From Corbicula japonica (lineage: Eukaryota > Mollusca > Bivalvia > Venerida > Cyrenidae): a DNA stretch of 64,000 nucleotides. The stretch covers positions 620,001 to 684,000 of the forward strand of contig JAZAYU010000225.1 of the NCBI GenBank assembly GCA_038501625.1, read 5' to 3'. The position numbers were made by a program, and so were the translations under genes. The notes beneath the pieces are model-generated. The model was not told where the DNA came from, did not search any database, and saw only the letters and a program-made list of their open reading frames with translations. This document shows positions 34,031-49,000 of this stretch, in pieces; within the stretch, counting starts at the first letter, position 1, and each line of letters opens with the position of its first letter.

Positions 34031-37000
34031 GTAAGTAGAAATTTCATTTAATTTTGTTCTCCAATATTTTGCTTTTATATTAAATCTTAATGTTTAAACA
34101 GGAGACTATTCACGCTGTGCACGTCTATTCTACGATTCAATATAGTTTTTATATAATACATGTACATGTAATATTGCTGGGCCCTATATCATAAGCCTTA
34201 TATGAAGGACCAGTCTCAAAATTCAAAATTCGGATCTGTTAGTTTGGAAACTGTGTCCAAGATCATAAAACTAAATCTGGAGATCAGTCTCAAACCTCAA
34301 GCATCTGATTGACTGAAATGGCGACAAGTCGCCAGTTCAGCTAATCAGATCCTTGAGATTTGAGACTGATCTCAAAACTTAGTTTTGTGATCTTGGACCC
34401 TGGTCGAAATTTCAAATACGCTTATGCTTGAGAATTGTAACTTCTATTTTGTCTCAGTTTTAAGATATTGGCCATAGTTCAATATCTGAAATTGACATCT
34501 TTTCTTGAAGGTGTCATGGGTACATGTATTGTAGGGAGGTACATTATTGCTTTCTACGGTTCTATGTAATTTAGTTCAGACTTTTACATTTTAAATTGCA
34601 GAGAAATATTTTGTTTATATAAACACTTTCAAATTACTGTCATCCTTTTATAATATCCTCTTTTTCTTATTCACACATTTATAGCCTTCAGTAGTCAGTC
34701 AAGAGTTTTCACTCCGTTGAATTCTTGCAAGTATGTAAATAATGTTAAATCGCTGCTGTTTGTTTTTAGTTTTATGAACATTTTCATTTAACATTAATTT
34801 TGCATTCTTATGGATATGACCTTAACGTTAATTTTTTTCTCTATTTTATAAAATGAAAGAAACGAAATCAAACAGTAATAGTGTAAGTTTTATTGAAGAC
34901 ATATTCAATTTAAATGAAAATATCCGTCTGTACATGTATCACATCTGCATAAATGATAATTCATTAAAAGATTATTCAATAATATCTTTGTAATGAGATA
35001 TGATCAATTGTAGAAAATGTAATTAAAGGCATGTTGTAGCCTATTCCTGACGGCAATCAAAAAACAGCTCTGTCAAATATGCCAATCATTTAGTTAAAAT
35101 CATATTTGAATGAATTAAATTTTAAAGTGTGACTGCATTATGTAAATTTAAAATTTAATCGATGCCACGAATTATCAATGCACAGCTTTAATTGATGCAT
35201 TTTTATAAGGAAGCTCTGTTCGTGACGCAATTGTGAAAAGCAATCGACCAACGTCGGCTATTTCCGTTTTTTCCTACGTTTTTTTGGCGTTATCGGTCTG
35301 GAAACAAATCGGCCAATTTCGGCTATTTCCGCTGTGCATGTAGGTTATGTGTATGTGGCTATCGGTTTTAAAACTTATTGGCCAAAAATAAAACAAAACA
35401 AAACTATAATTTTAGTGCTCTAACCAACCGTTAGAAAAACTTCGCTGTACACTTAACCAATGTTCTAACTACACCGATCATAAAATTTGATATCTCGGAA
35501 TGGAATTAGAGTACGCTATTCGTATTTGGAACACATTAGAAAGCATCATTTTTGCATCTTTTTAAGAAATTGTCATTATAACCCCCTGTGCGTTCATAAA
35601 TCAACGAAATTTAATCGAGGTGAGTCTAAAACCAAAAGTCACAAAATCGACCTCAGCTTTTGTAAGGATATACTGAAACCGACTAAAACTGATGTACCAT
35701 CTTACGTGTAACAGCTAAGAAATCGCATTATTGCAGATATGTTTGCAAAATTACGTAAGAATCCATGTTTAAATGAGGAGACATAAACTTCCATTAACAT
35801 ACACTATACCCGGCATTGAAAATTTTGTGACTTTTGTTTAACCCCTATCTTTATTTATTGCCTGTGGTAGTATCTCAACGGATGTAGGGAAATTTATGCT
35901 AAATTAAACAAAAATGAAGTGGAAAATGACGTATCTTACTTATCATGTTCCAAGTTTGAAGAGTATACTACAAATCCACGCTGAGAAATTTAAAAAATAT
36001 GATCGGTGTAGTTAGAACATTGGTAAGTGTAGTTAACATTCATGAGCAAATCGGAAATGTGGAATTTGAGCTGCCTGCGCAACGCTTAAATCGGACCAGT
36101 GGCTTCATTTTATGTTTAATTCATTAAAACGTTTCAGCAAACACAGATATAAACAAATTATATGTTGGCTCAAAATTTAAAGAATGACAAGTTTACGACA
36201 GATTGTGTGAGAAATACCTGTAAGAACCAACGATGTATAAGTAGACAGTGGAAACATTCCTCCTATGTGTTAAGCAAGGTACATGTATAACCACAATAAA
36301 TTTCATTAAAGGTGCATGGCCACGTATCAGAACGAATATATTAAGTGTTTTATAAAAATAACAAAAATTATATTATCATATTTAAGCGACCAGTAGACCG
36401 AGTAAATGTAATGTAAAGCAACGTATGAGTGGATATAATAAAAGTTCTTGTAGCATTATTAGCGCACTAAAATTCACTCGCTACTGATCAAAAAAAGAAG
36501 TAATAATCCAATTTTGGCGAAATTTGTTGCTTAAGTCATGAACATTATATAAATTATATAGTGATACAATTCATATTAAACACAACAGAGACATTGAAGA
36601 TTTCCACCCTGAAATGTTAACATGCAGCTTTAACATGTCAAACACAAATATATCAATTAACTTGACAGGTGCCCTTGATAAAGATAAGTTGAACTACGTT
36701 ATGGATGCTGAAGAGCAGTAAATAATATACAAGTGAACAGTATATATATGGGAGGTCGAAGTTGACAGTTTTACTTGTAAATGTAACACGTAAATCATCA
36801 AGAAGTGTGTAAAAAATATAGGTTACTTTTGACCCAGTCACGCATCCAAACAGCTTGGCTTAATACGTGTACACTGTTTTTTTTCAAATACAGTGAAACC
36901 TTTCTTTTAAGACCACCTCTGGGACTGGACATCAGTGGTCTTTATAATGGGGTAATCTTAATTCCGGGGCAAAATAGTACAAATCTGTTAAAATGGACAA

Positions 37001-40000
37001 TGAAATGGCGGTCATAGTTTCACGGTAGTATTAACGATGATTTTAATGATACGCATTATTATTTAAGAATACTGTGACTTACATGTATTCTCTTAGTAGT
37101 TTCCCACATTTTATTGATAAAAATTTACATTATGTTCATTTTTTTATTTCAATACAGTCAATAGCCTAATTATGCAATATCGCTGCTGACATAAAACGTT
37201 TGAATTTAAAATTTCTTAACTAAACATATATTCCTTAATATACGAAAGTTACATTTAGATCAACATGCTGATTAAATACACGTTAGTTACTTACATGATA
37301 ATACTGAAAACAACACTTTGACATTTCAAATTTATTCGTTTGTTAACTTGCAAGATGTAGTTTAAATTTGCTTGATGTTCACAAAACAGTCCGTGGCATG
37401 TTTTCATGCCATTTCAACTAGCACTTACTAAATGATTTTGCCATTGACCGTATGATACAACGTTTGTGCAGTATTTAAAATGTATCAAACCAAGTTAATA
37501 GCGACAACAGAACGTGTTCAATTTTGCATATAAGTGAAAATGTTACAATGAGTTAAACACATTTATTCGTATTTAATACAATTATATGTCATCTACTCCA
37601 GCTTTGTATTAATGAAGAAACTTAACGTCGGCTGTTATTTGACAGCATCGGCCCTGTGAATGTGTTACTGTCCCACATTTGTACGTTTTCGGTGTTTAAC
37701 GTCTTGAGACGCCTTGTACTGCTGTAGACGAAGAATAGTTCAAATTTTGATACTTAAATACATATAATTTGGTAGAAAATGTAAGTTTGTAAAGTTCATA
37801 GCTTGAAATTTCAAAAGGTGTAAGCTTTACACAATTGTCTTGTTTATGACTAGGCGTTATAAAAATGCGAAGGTTTATACGACAAAAAATTCAAATTGTT
37901 AACATCATGCCTTATGAACGATTGACTTTTATTCCATACAAATTGGTGTAGAAAGGTGAAATATGCGTATCAGGAACCGATTTATTCAGATGGAACAACC
38001 TCCACAGCATGGTTTATAAAATGATCAGTTCCAAAATAGACAGAACATACAATTAACGGAAATGGAAAACTACTTTGCAACTGATGGTATAAACCAGGTT
38101 TTATGGTGTAAATGCATGTAACTCCGAGGCCATTGTACTATGGACATTTGTGTTAAGATTATTATTGATATGACAATATGGTACAAGGGCTTTTTCCCAG
38201 GAGTTTTTGTGTGACCTTGACGAACAAAGGCGGGTGTATATTTAAGTGGTCCGTATTTACTTATGTTTCAGGAATTTCCGTTGATCGTTTCGTTCATTAT
38301 TATGCTCCAGACGGACAGGCAGGCAGCCCGACAGTGCTTAAATATATCTTTTCGCCTTTGGCGGAGAATAACACATCTAATAACTTTAGACGCCGCTCCC
38401 TTTTGTATAATTTTTACAGACAGTTTTGTTAAAAATAATCTTCTTCCGAATGTTGGATACAAAATTTGACATAAAAACCAGTATTTGACGCTATTTCATA
38501 AATGTCACATGTCAAATGTCATAACCTTCTGTTGTTGGTAAGCGTGAGGGGTACGCAGATCTTTCAGAAATACAATATACACCCTAACCGTGTAGCGGTT
38601 GTGAAAAGTCTACCCGTACATTGAATTAGCGTTGCTATCAATGAAGCCACGAGCAAACTCATCTAAACCGAGCCAACAATATTTTGATTTCTCGTCGTGT
38701 TCGGGGGCTTTTAATGTTCCGTTTACATATATTTAAATCGGTTTTGAAAACATTAAACTCGCCAAACTTACGATGAATTCTATTATTGTCAATGTGATGC
38801 ATCATAATAACGATCGCTGCTTAGAAATCGATGATTATGCATGCTATATGCAAGATTAAAGGAAATTATGATAAACACTTGTCATGCTGTTTTCAAATGT
38901 GTAACATTATTAGACGAAGACAAAAAAAAACAACAATGATATATTTTTCAGCGATCATTTATTTCATTATTGTCGCACTTGGTGCTTTGACAAAGTGTCT
39001 ATTTCTAAAAAGGTTTTAAAAAGTATTAAAAAGTAATGACAATCGTTATAAATTTATTGAACTTAAGAAATTCTGTACTACACGCACTACTGTATGAATA
39101 AAGCAAGTGTTAATGATTCTTTCTGGTATTGTAAATACAATGTTGATTGTTGTAGTATATATTAAGGAAGTATACCATCTTAGATTCCATACAACATTTA
39201 TCTATAGCAGTCAATAATCTCTGTACAGTATGTAATATCATTATAGATACTACGCCCGCCCATTATATTCGTAAATGTACAAAATTCTAAACATTTAAAC
39301 ATGATATCAGTACCCTAGATACTTTTCCTTGCGTTTGATAGAATAAACAGTTGTTACAATGTAACGACAATCGGCCGTAAAAAAAGAGTACAGACGCGTA
39401 ATATTATTCCTACGCCTTCCACGCCCTCTCTGTCCTCCCATCTTTTGTTATCGTCCGTCTGTTTGTGTCGAACATTGAGCAAAAAAAGGTGTCTACAATG
39501 AAGCCGATCTCCTAAGTGTGTCAGGGATAACTTTACTTTGATTGTTATAGAGCATGCAGGTTTCAAGTTTTTAATGTTGAAAATAATCAAGTTTTTCTTA
39601 ATTTTTCTCTGACAAACCATCAATGTTATTCAAATATAATAATGACGTCACAAAAGTGATTTTACGGGGCTCAAAAGGAAAATGAGACACTTGAAATAAA
39701 GTGACCGAACTAAATAAGAAAAAGAGTTATCTAAATTTCAGTGTCTGGCTTAATCGTATAACAAACCATCATAGTTACGTGGCAGGTTATGCATATTACG
39801 CCATAACCTTATGACTATTTGTTAATAAACTTACACTTAATAACAGAGTGGTTAAAGAGGATGCATGCGCTTTCAAGAGGGGACTATTAGTTGCAATTCT
39901 AGCTCACTGATTAGATGAAAAACACTATGTACACATAACTGAAGGCATTACTCATGATACATGTATTTGAGTAGGAGTAATTGTTGTGGTTTCTGTGAAT

Positions 40001-43000
40001 CTATCACAATCTCGAGGTTTCGCTTAGCAGGAAATTAAATTAAGTTAAAACAATAATGACCAATCATAATGGATTGAATATGGTGTAAAATTGAGGAAAA
40101 CCGCAAAAAGTTATTTTAAAAAATGGAGTCATTCAAGTTAAAATCTTTTTTAATCTTGTTTAAAGTTCATTGATATGTAAAAGATGTTAAGTTGCTACAT
40201 GTACATGATGTAGAGACATAAAAACAATTTTGGGGTATGCTGATAAAATACCACTGACCCCGAAAAGCATGTAGACACAAATCCAGTTGGGGTTTTGACT
40301 CTTTAAAGCAATTTAAGCTATAATAATTATATAGGATAGAAAAATTAATTTAATAAACTGCATAAGTAAATATTTTTAAAATTAACGGTACTCGCCGAAA
40401 AATATATTAGCACAGTGGTTGAAAAATGCAGAATCTATTTTTTTTTTTAGAAATCAGCTTTTTTAATAACGCTTAAGCCGGCCCCTGTATCTGAGAAATC
40501 AGCTAGTTGTGTATGGTCAATAATTAAATAACAGTTTAAGAAACTAGGAATTTGGAACATGAAAACAGGGCCCATGATCATAAAACTAACGTAAAGATTG
40601 GAGACTAGTCTCAAATTCTTAAGCATTTTAAATGGTTACATGTATCAATTTCAATCTATATAATGCTTAAGGTTTAAGGCGGATCTCGTAAATTTAGTTA
40701 AATGATATTGGGCGAAGTGCTAACACGACGAATGAACACATCAGTTGAAAAAATAACAGTTTTAGTTTTTCTTAACCTTTCTGTGAAATCACTTTTTGAC
40801 TATATCAGGTTAGTAGAATTATTATTTTGAATCTTGCAACGAATATATTTTCAACAATTTTCTGGTAGCAAAAATAAATAAATAAAGACAACATTATACA
40901 TGATATCGGGGAAGGGGAGAGAGAAATGGTTGTCATTGGACATATGGCGTCAGTTATCGAATGATATCACAATGTTATGCAGACTTCATTGTTTATTATG
41001 CATTTCGCGGTTAAATTAACATTACAGTATACAGCAAAACTGTGTTTTAAAATCAAATATTAGTTATGACAAAATAATAAATAAACATATATGTCCTTTC
41101 CAAATTTAGTTACACCAATAAATGTGATGTGCCCCATATTCCAGTAGCCTTACAATGATGCTAAGATCATTCATATTGTCATCATTGATTACGAATGATA
41201 AATCTTGGCATTTTTATCATAAGCTTGTTAAATTGAATTTTAATGATACTAAATCTACACTTAAACAAGATTATATGATGATTTCGTGTCGCAATAATAA
41301 AGAATCAGGATATTTGACTGTAAAATAAATGTTGCGAAAATGGGTAATAAACTAAGCACACGGTAATATGTGCTGAATCAGGATAAAATGTTCATTTCCT
41401 AAACGTGTATCTAAGCACTTAATGTCATACCATAATTTACAACTACCGCCAAAAAACACTATCCCCAATTATCATCATTAAACACCTATATCTATTCATT
41501 GTCGCAAATTGTGTCTCGGTAATGTCGTAAAGTAATGACAGTCGTGTATATTTTTACAGCGTTTTGATCTTGTAAAATCGAACACGTTTTCTAGTTCCGT
41601 ATAACATGCAGGTTGAACGATCAGCATCCATGACTCATCATTGCTAAAATAATCTGTAAAATTCCTGACAACTGCAAATGAAGCTGGTGTGGCGTGCTAT
41701 CCCTCTAAAAGTTGGCGATGATTGTCCATACACAAAGTGCAAGAAAAAAGGAAAACAAATAAACGCAAATCTTCAACCATGTTTATGTATACACATCAGA
41801 AAAAACTGTTTCAATTTGCTTCTAGATTGCACCATTTTGTGACATTGATTATTCGAGAAAACCTAATAAGAAATAAAGCTAGTTTCAGTGTCAATCCAAC
41901 ACACACAACACTTTGTGACTCAGAGACTTGCATGTATAAAGTCAGCAATCTTTCTGTCATGGACATGACATGCAAACATATATAAATATTGATACGTGCG
42001 TCATTAATAAAAAACATATTTCTTAACTTTTATTTATTCATTTGAATGGTGACAGGTTTGTGAACTGTATATCATTTAAACCAAAAACAGAAACACAATG
42101 CAGCATGTGTATGACAATACATTAAATTATCGACTAGTTCCGTCTTTAAATTCCTTAAGAGATATTTGATTTGTACATTTATATATCGCTTCACACCTTC
42201 CATACTATGGCGTGAGATTAATGAATTATTTTATTCAATTAATTTTCGTGACATTAATGTATTCTTTTAACAATATCTCGGTCTGTCTATGACGTTATTG
42301 AAATGATGATTAAATGATGCAAACAGTCACGCGAAATAATGTACGGCCATATTTTTCACAGATCGCATATTATTCTGAAATACTGGGGAGGGGGATTACA
42401 AGAAAATCATATTCTACACGATTTTGTACTTGCCTTTCAGTTATATAACCTATTTATAGCATCGCGATCTTGTCAATTTTCACAATTATACCCCCTTATT
42501 ACCACCGTCATTATCATCATCATCATCATCATCATCATCACCATCATTAAACTATTTTTTTCTATTTTTTCTAAGAGGCGAAACAAATTGGAGGACACGA
42601 AGCCGATCTAACGAGTAGGTTTTAAATTCTGAATTCATGATGTGAGGTTTTAACAATGAAATAGATTGATATTTTTCAAACGTATTGTCCTAATTTGAGC
42701 TTTCCTTTTAATTTTTGTATAAACAAAGTAGTTTACTGTGTGTGCTCTACAAAAGTCTGGTCGACTAATACATACAGCAAAGCAATTAGGAACACCTCTT
42801 TATCGCCTCTGATCAAGATCTTATTGGCCATTGGCCATGCTATAAAATAATAAAATTACTTTAATTAAAAAAACCCGAAACGCATATTGCTAAAGGCTGT
42901 CGATTATTATAATTATCGACAATAAAATAATCCGTGGTTAAGTTTCTAAAGATTCCAAATATAACCCTAAATGCGTCGAGTCCACAAGAACGCTGTAAAA

Positions 43001-46000
43001 CATAGAACATGTTAAGTACGTTGAAAACGGCAGATCTCAGAAAATATAATTGGCAGACCAATTAATCCTTTATCCTTTTATAAAAGAAACATTAATTTCA
43101 TGTAATTACTACCGTGAGCTCGTGTTAACGTCCTAAATTTTATAAATGGAATTTAAGACTTTTATAACACATTTGAATTGACACCGGCTATTTTTATAAT
43201 GTCCAACTTTTTAGTTCGGAGAAAGATGTAATAACTGTACACCATCCTTCAAACACAGTCTAAAAAGCATTGTGAACAAATACAATACACATTACCAATT
43301 GGGTATTGGCTAACAAAAAGGCACAGCTTGTATTGTAGCCAAGTCATATAGCAAATATTAAATAATTGTAAAATAAAAGATATCGAGCAAAATAGTGCAA
43401 GTTCGGTGTAGATAATATGTGTCATGTGGTCACATGAGATCATCTCGAATCAGCACAGATTATTATAAGTCAGGAGCGAATGCAGAGGGGGTTCAGTTAG
43501 GCTGCTCGAACTCCCATTTAAGGCAGCCATTTAATTTTCTTGGAGATTAAGGCCAAAAAATTTGAAACTATCATGTCACAATCTTATGCATGTCCAAAGC
43601 GATCCCCTTTTCTGGAAATCTTGTATCCGGCCCTGATAATTATGCTCTTCTTTAAAGTATTTGTTTGTTTCTTTTTCTGTTTAGAGTTGGCAGCGGCGCA
43701 AAATGAGGCGGCGTCAGATGCTGGACCTATCGAAGTTCCACCAGAGCCAAGAAATGTCATTCCCACAGCTCAGTTTAAGGGGAAACCTATCAACGAAAAC
43801 GCAGCAGCAGGTCAACAACCTCAGGTGGGCTTATGATACACATAATAACAATTGCATTTTTTTGTAATATTGCAAAGCAGCAGGTTTAGCCCAATATTGA
43901 CAAAAGTTAACAGTACTCATTCGTTGAAAATATATAAGCTTAGATACCGCTTAACAGTACTCTATTCAAATCAGTTTTATTTTTGTTGCATACCGGTAAA
44001 AGTTTACGTGTTGACTGATTTAATTAAAGTTATTCAGGAATTCATAAAACAACTTATTTCCGCATGTTGTTTATATGACTGTTAAAAGCAACCTACACAA
44101 TGTGCAATATCAATTAACACAGGCAAATGTCAGAAATTTCATGAGACAAATACGGACAAAGATAGTAAAGACTTTAATAACAATATTTTACTTTTATTTT
44201 TGGCAACATTTTCATTATATACAAAACCAGAAAACATCTCGAAATATTACTATACATGTACCGTAACTGTATCAAAAAAGAAATATATGCATATCAGGAA
44301 TCGCCACACTCACAAAACACAGCCTCCGCACCCAGCGAAAAAGAAGAGAGGAAGAGAGAGAAAGAGCATGCTTGTTATAAGTATTTCAATTCAAAAGGAC
44401 GCCACAAACAATTAACGAAAAAGAAAACCTTTGGGGATACCGCCTTTGAACGGTCAGTTGCAAAACAAATTGCCTCTAGCGGTTTAAACCAGGTTCTTTG
44501 ATGCACCAACCTCACACTTGCCCCAACAGGTTCTCGTATCACAAAACAAGTACAAGTTGTCTTGGTGAAATAACTCCAACCCACCCATCGGCTTAACAAT
44601 GTTGCATGCAAAAGCGAGCAAACATATAAAACATAAGAAGCTAATAGCATTGCAAAGCCAAAGGGCGGGTACTCAATGATCTTACCGAGACCAGAGCTCC
44701 TGGAGTAAAATCAGCAAGAAAACGATGACAGGGATAAAAGAAACGAATCGAACTTCTAGGTTTGTTTTTTTTTAAAGATTTCCCCATAAACCTTCATAAA
44801 CTCTTAAACCCCTGCCACCGTCGTGCAACCAAAGAGGTAAGCATAATGATCAAATGTAGATGGGTAAATCACCAGGCCTGCATAGCGCTGTAAAATATCA
44901 TGTTGGTAACCTTTAAACATGGTAAACCAGGAAACATCTCGAAATATTAGTGTACATGTACCGTAACTGTATCAAAACCAGGAAACATCTCGAAATATTA
45001 GTGTACATGTACCGTAACTGTATCAAAACAAAATATGTAATTGTAACTTTGAATTATTGCGAGCAGTATATACAAATATCACAGGTTGTGTTTTACTGAT
45101 TGAGAGTCTGTTTATGGACAGTAATGGTATTTCATGTTACCATCCGTCAAAATGTTGACACTAGCCAGGGGTGTACATATTACGGTGTTATAGATTCTTC
45201 AATGAGGTAGTTTTATTAATGTCATTCATGTGCTTTTATACTCTGGTTTTTGTCCTAAAATCTATATATTTCTTACATGGAGCTAGTTTAAAACCTATTT
45301 TTCTATATTTTAGGAACCAAGCCAACCAAAAACGCCTCTGTCCAGGGGAACTGACACCTGGACACCGATAGGCCTGTCTGGTTCTGGCGCCCCATGGACG
45401 CCTTCGCCTCAGCAAATTGTCCAAGACCGTAAGTTTTAATTTTATCCTACAATGGATTTTAAAATCTGATTTACAGTGTGAAAAATCTTGCTCAAACGCA
45501 GTTTTGGGGACCTCGTTGTTGATTTAGGTTTACTCAAGACAGTATAGAACGGCAATTATGATATCCATGGTTTGCCATTACTTCATTAAACTTTAAAGAA
45601 ATCCCTAACAACGTGGCAGCATATCGGTATAAAAATATCCTTTATTGGGGATACGAATGGTATGTTCTGTGTCTGTCTCTTGCATGGTAACTGGCGCTGC
45701 CGCAGTATTTGTATAGTGCTGGGCTCATCTATACATTTTTTATATTATATACTAAATATAGTGCCCTATGATGTCAGTCAAAGTCAGAAGACAATAGGCG
45801 AACAAATAATGCAGCGACGTCAGCAGCAGCAACAACAGCAGCAGCAGAAGCCACAGGAATATGATATATTTGGATTTCCCGTCAACAATAATAATCAAGG
45901 TCAGTTCAATCTCTACATTTACATAAATTGAGCTATTTCGTTGATGGTTTAGTCTTCCGATTGTACAAAGGTCAAATACATTATTGAATAAAATATTGTT

Positions 46001-49000
46001 TCGAAGGTTGGGTAATTTGTACGTAAAATTATTTCATATTCTAATAATGATTTTGGCATTATGATGCTAACAAAAGAAGAAGATATCCCAATGCATATAT
46101 TTTGATGATTCTGTACTTATCTGTTTTGCTTAATAACATTTTACTGTAGGTACGTTTATTTACGTTTTCGATACATGTAACTTGTACGGTCATCCGACAG
46201 AGACGACACGTAAATTTCAGAATGATTCATCAGTACAAAGTACTTCAAATATGATATCGCTATGTTCCCTTTACTGGAAACACGGTGAACTACTGTGTTA
46301 TAGACCCCTTTACTAGGAACACAGTAGTACACAGTAAACACTACCAGTTGTGCTATATGGCCATTTTCATTTCATGTCATGGCTTTGTGCAAATCTGGGA
46401 TTAATTCTTAATTCATTAATCTTTCATAATGAGTAAGACCAAAATTGCGCCAAGTCCTCCATATTATATTATGGTATAATTAATTATGCTGCATTCTATG
46501 TGGGTTTTTTTTTCAAACATATAGTTTCACTATTCCTTAGAGAACTTACATACTGACTGGACAATAAAAAGAATTGATGAATTTTGTCAATTTGTCAATT
46601 TTAAATTACAGTATGTTGTCAATTATTGCCAATAATTTTAAAGAAGTCCACTAAGGATGCTCTAGCACTTCGAGAAGTTTTTGCTTGTTTTTTGCTTGAA
46701 GATATGTTTAGCACTTCGAGAAGTTCTTGCATGTTTTTTGCTTGAAGATATGTTTTATTTTTACTCATTTATTTTGATTATGTGTTCTTGATATATTTTA
46801 GGTTTATTCATGTGCTTGTTTTAAAATTTGCTTTTTGTTACATGTATGTGCTTTTATTCTTTGTTTCAGTTTTGCTTTTAAATTAGTTGACGCTTATCTA
46901 TAGTAATTTGGCCTATTTTCCATGTGCAAACAGTGTCACACATCCGTGAAAAATCTACACTGTTAGCTTCTTGGTCATAAATAATCTTATGGACCCTAAA
47001 GCTAACAGTGAAGAGATAATTAGACAGCACGCACGGAGGTGCATAGTGATCTAGGTCTTCACTGGTAGCACATGTATTATAAGGCTTATCCACGAAGAGT
47101 CCATGGTGTAAAGGGTTACCATTTGACAATGTTAATTTATTGTTAACATTACTTAATTGAACCATCAATATAAATGAAATAGTTTTGAATGTAAGCCATC
47201 TTACAATAAAATATTTACAAATGAGGACATATTATAGTAGTGTCAGGGTTAATTAACATGAGTGTTCTTAAACACTATTGTAAAATGATAAATAACTGAA
47301 ATATAGTTGAAGTATTAACACTTTTAGATTGATTAAAATTGTCATTTCTTGTTATTTTTCTCACAGAATCAGTTTAAGGTTCAAACACTGTCAAGAAAAC
47401 GTTTTGTGTAGCATAACTGGTTCATACCTGTGCTTCAGATCCGTTTGCCAGCCTTTTTGGCGGAAGTTTATTCGGTGGTTCCGGGCCCTCGGCTGACCCT
47501 TTCGCAGGTGACATGCGATACATGAAATATAATCACAATTTTGTATAAATAAGACGCGTCGTGAGATAATGTATCTTCGGGTATTAGTTGGGCAAATTAA
47601 ATCAATCAATGTTTTGGGAGATATCAATTTCAATTTCATTCTGGTAGGTCACAGCGAAACACTAGAATAATGTTTGTCATCTGTTAAATTATATGACGTC
47701 AGTAATTGATATGACGTCATCCTCAAGAAGATACGTTTGCTCACGTCGCTGTTCATATTATATTTGCATGCAGCCAACTATATAAACCCTAATATTATCT
47801 TGTAGTTTATGCATGATATGCCATGTATAAATCCTCATATAAGACAAAAAATATACATTTGTATGTATAAACATAACGATTTGTTAACAATTGTTTATAA
47901 TATTCTGCCTGTTATATACAATATTACGTAACAATTAATATTATAATTAGAAACACGGTTGGTAATACACAACCTTCTATCCCAGTGTAATACAAAATCA
48001 TATTGTACGATTCTTTGAAAGTAAAAGCGTAAAAAAATAAAAAACATAATTTAAGATTGTATTTGTATATAAATGAAAGCAGTAAAATGTAGCAATACAT
48101 ACAATTAAAGGCATTCCACCTAGATTATTAGGGAAACCAATAAAAAACCAGAAAGCAAATTCAACTTAGAACTTTCAGAGACAACGGAATTTACGAAAAT
48201 TGTACTTTTTAGTCACCTTCTAGTTGACAATTTTGATCTGGTAGCGTCATCTGTTAATATATTAAAAGCATTTAATTATGAAGCAATAACAATATAGTAG
48301 GACAAGCTAGCTTAAGTATGCATGTACAAGTGTATGCTTTAAAAGCAGTAACACTAAAGAAACTCCAGTTTTTAAAACAGTGAGTTTTCTACGAGACCGC
48401 TAGTCTATGATATACAAGTAAACACGTTTATATTTATTCAGGTGTTGTAGGTTAGTCTTTGCAATTGTTCTGATAACGTTTATTTGGAAGGCAGTTCATT
48501 CTTTAATCTTAGTATAAATAATGAACACCTGACAGACTGTAGATAAAACTGTTATGCAGCCACAAATTTTGATACTAAGAAAACGTTTCGGCTATGCGCG
48601 CTTGCTCGTGTTGATTGAAAAAAATCGAAAAGGCACAAAAGACACAACAAACCATGCTAGTAAAAACCTTAACGAGGGTTACCGGCGATTTAGATTTGGA
48701 CACGTTGAGGTTTGAAATGGGACGATCGCCTTAGCAGGTAGGTTCTATTAGGTTATTCTATTCTTCCCATACCCAATTTGCCGAATAGATCGAAACCGGT
48801 ATTGCACATTGAAGGGAAAGCATTTTCTACAACCATTACTGGTTAAGAATAGAGAAAACCTGTTTATAAGTGTGTAAGTGACAGAAATTGATACAAAGTA
48901 AAAGAAACATTGTTTTACGCTTATTATAATTGTCAAAAGATCATGTAAGAGTTAAAAGTAACCTAATAGATAATAAAAAGCTGGTTCATCTCACTAAGAA

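Noticed and set aside
38178..38469. Overlapping open frames of 60-85 codons
   Set aside because: Three frames are open at once over a GC-richer patch with repeat-like AGACGGACAGGCAGGCAG. No homology or splice support.
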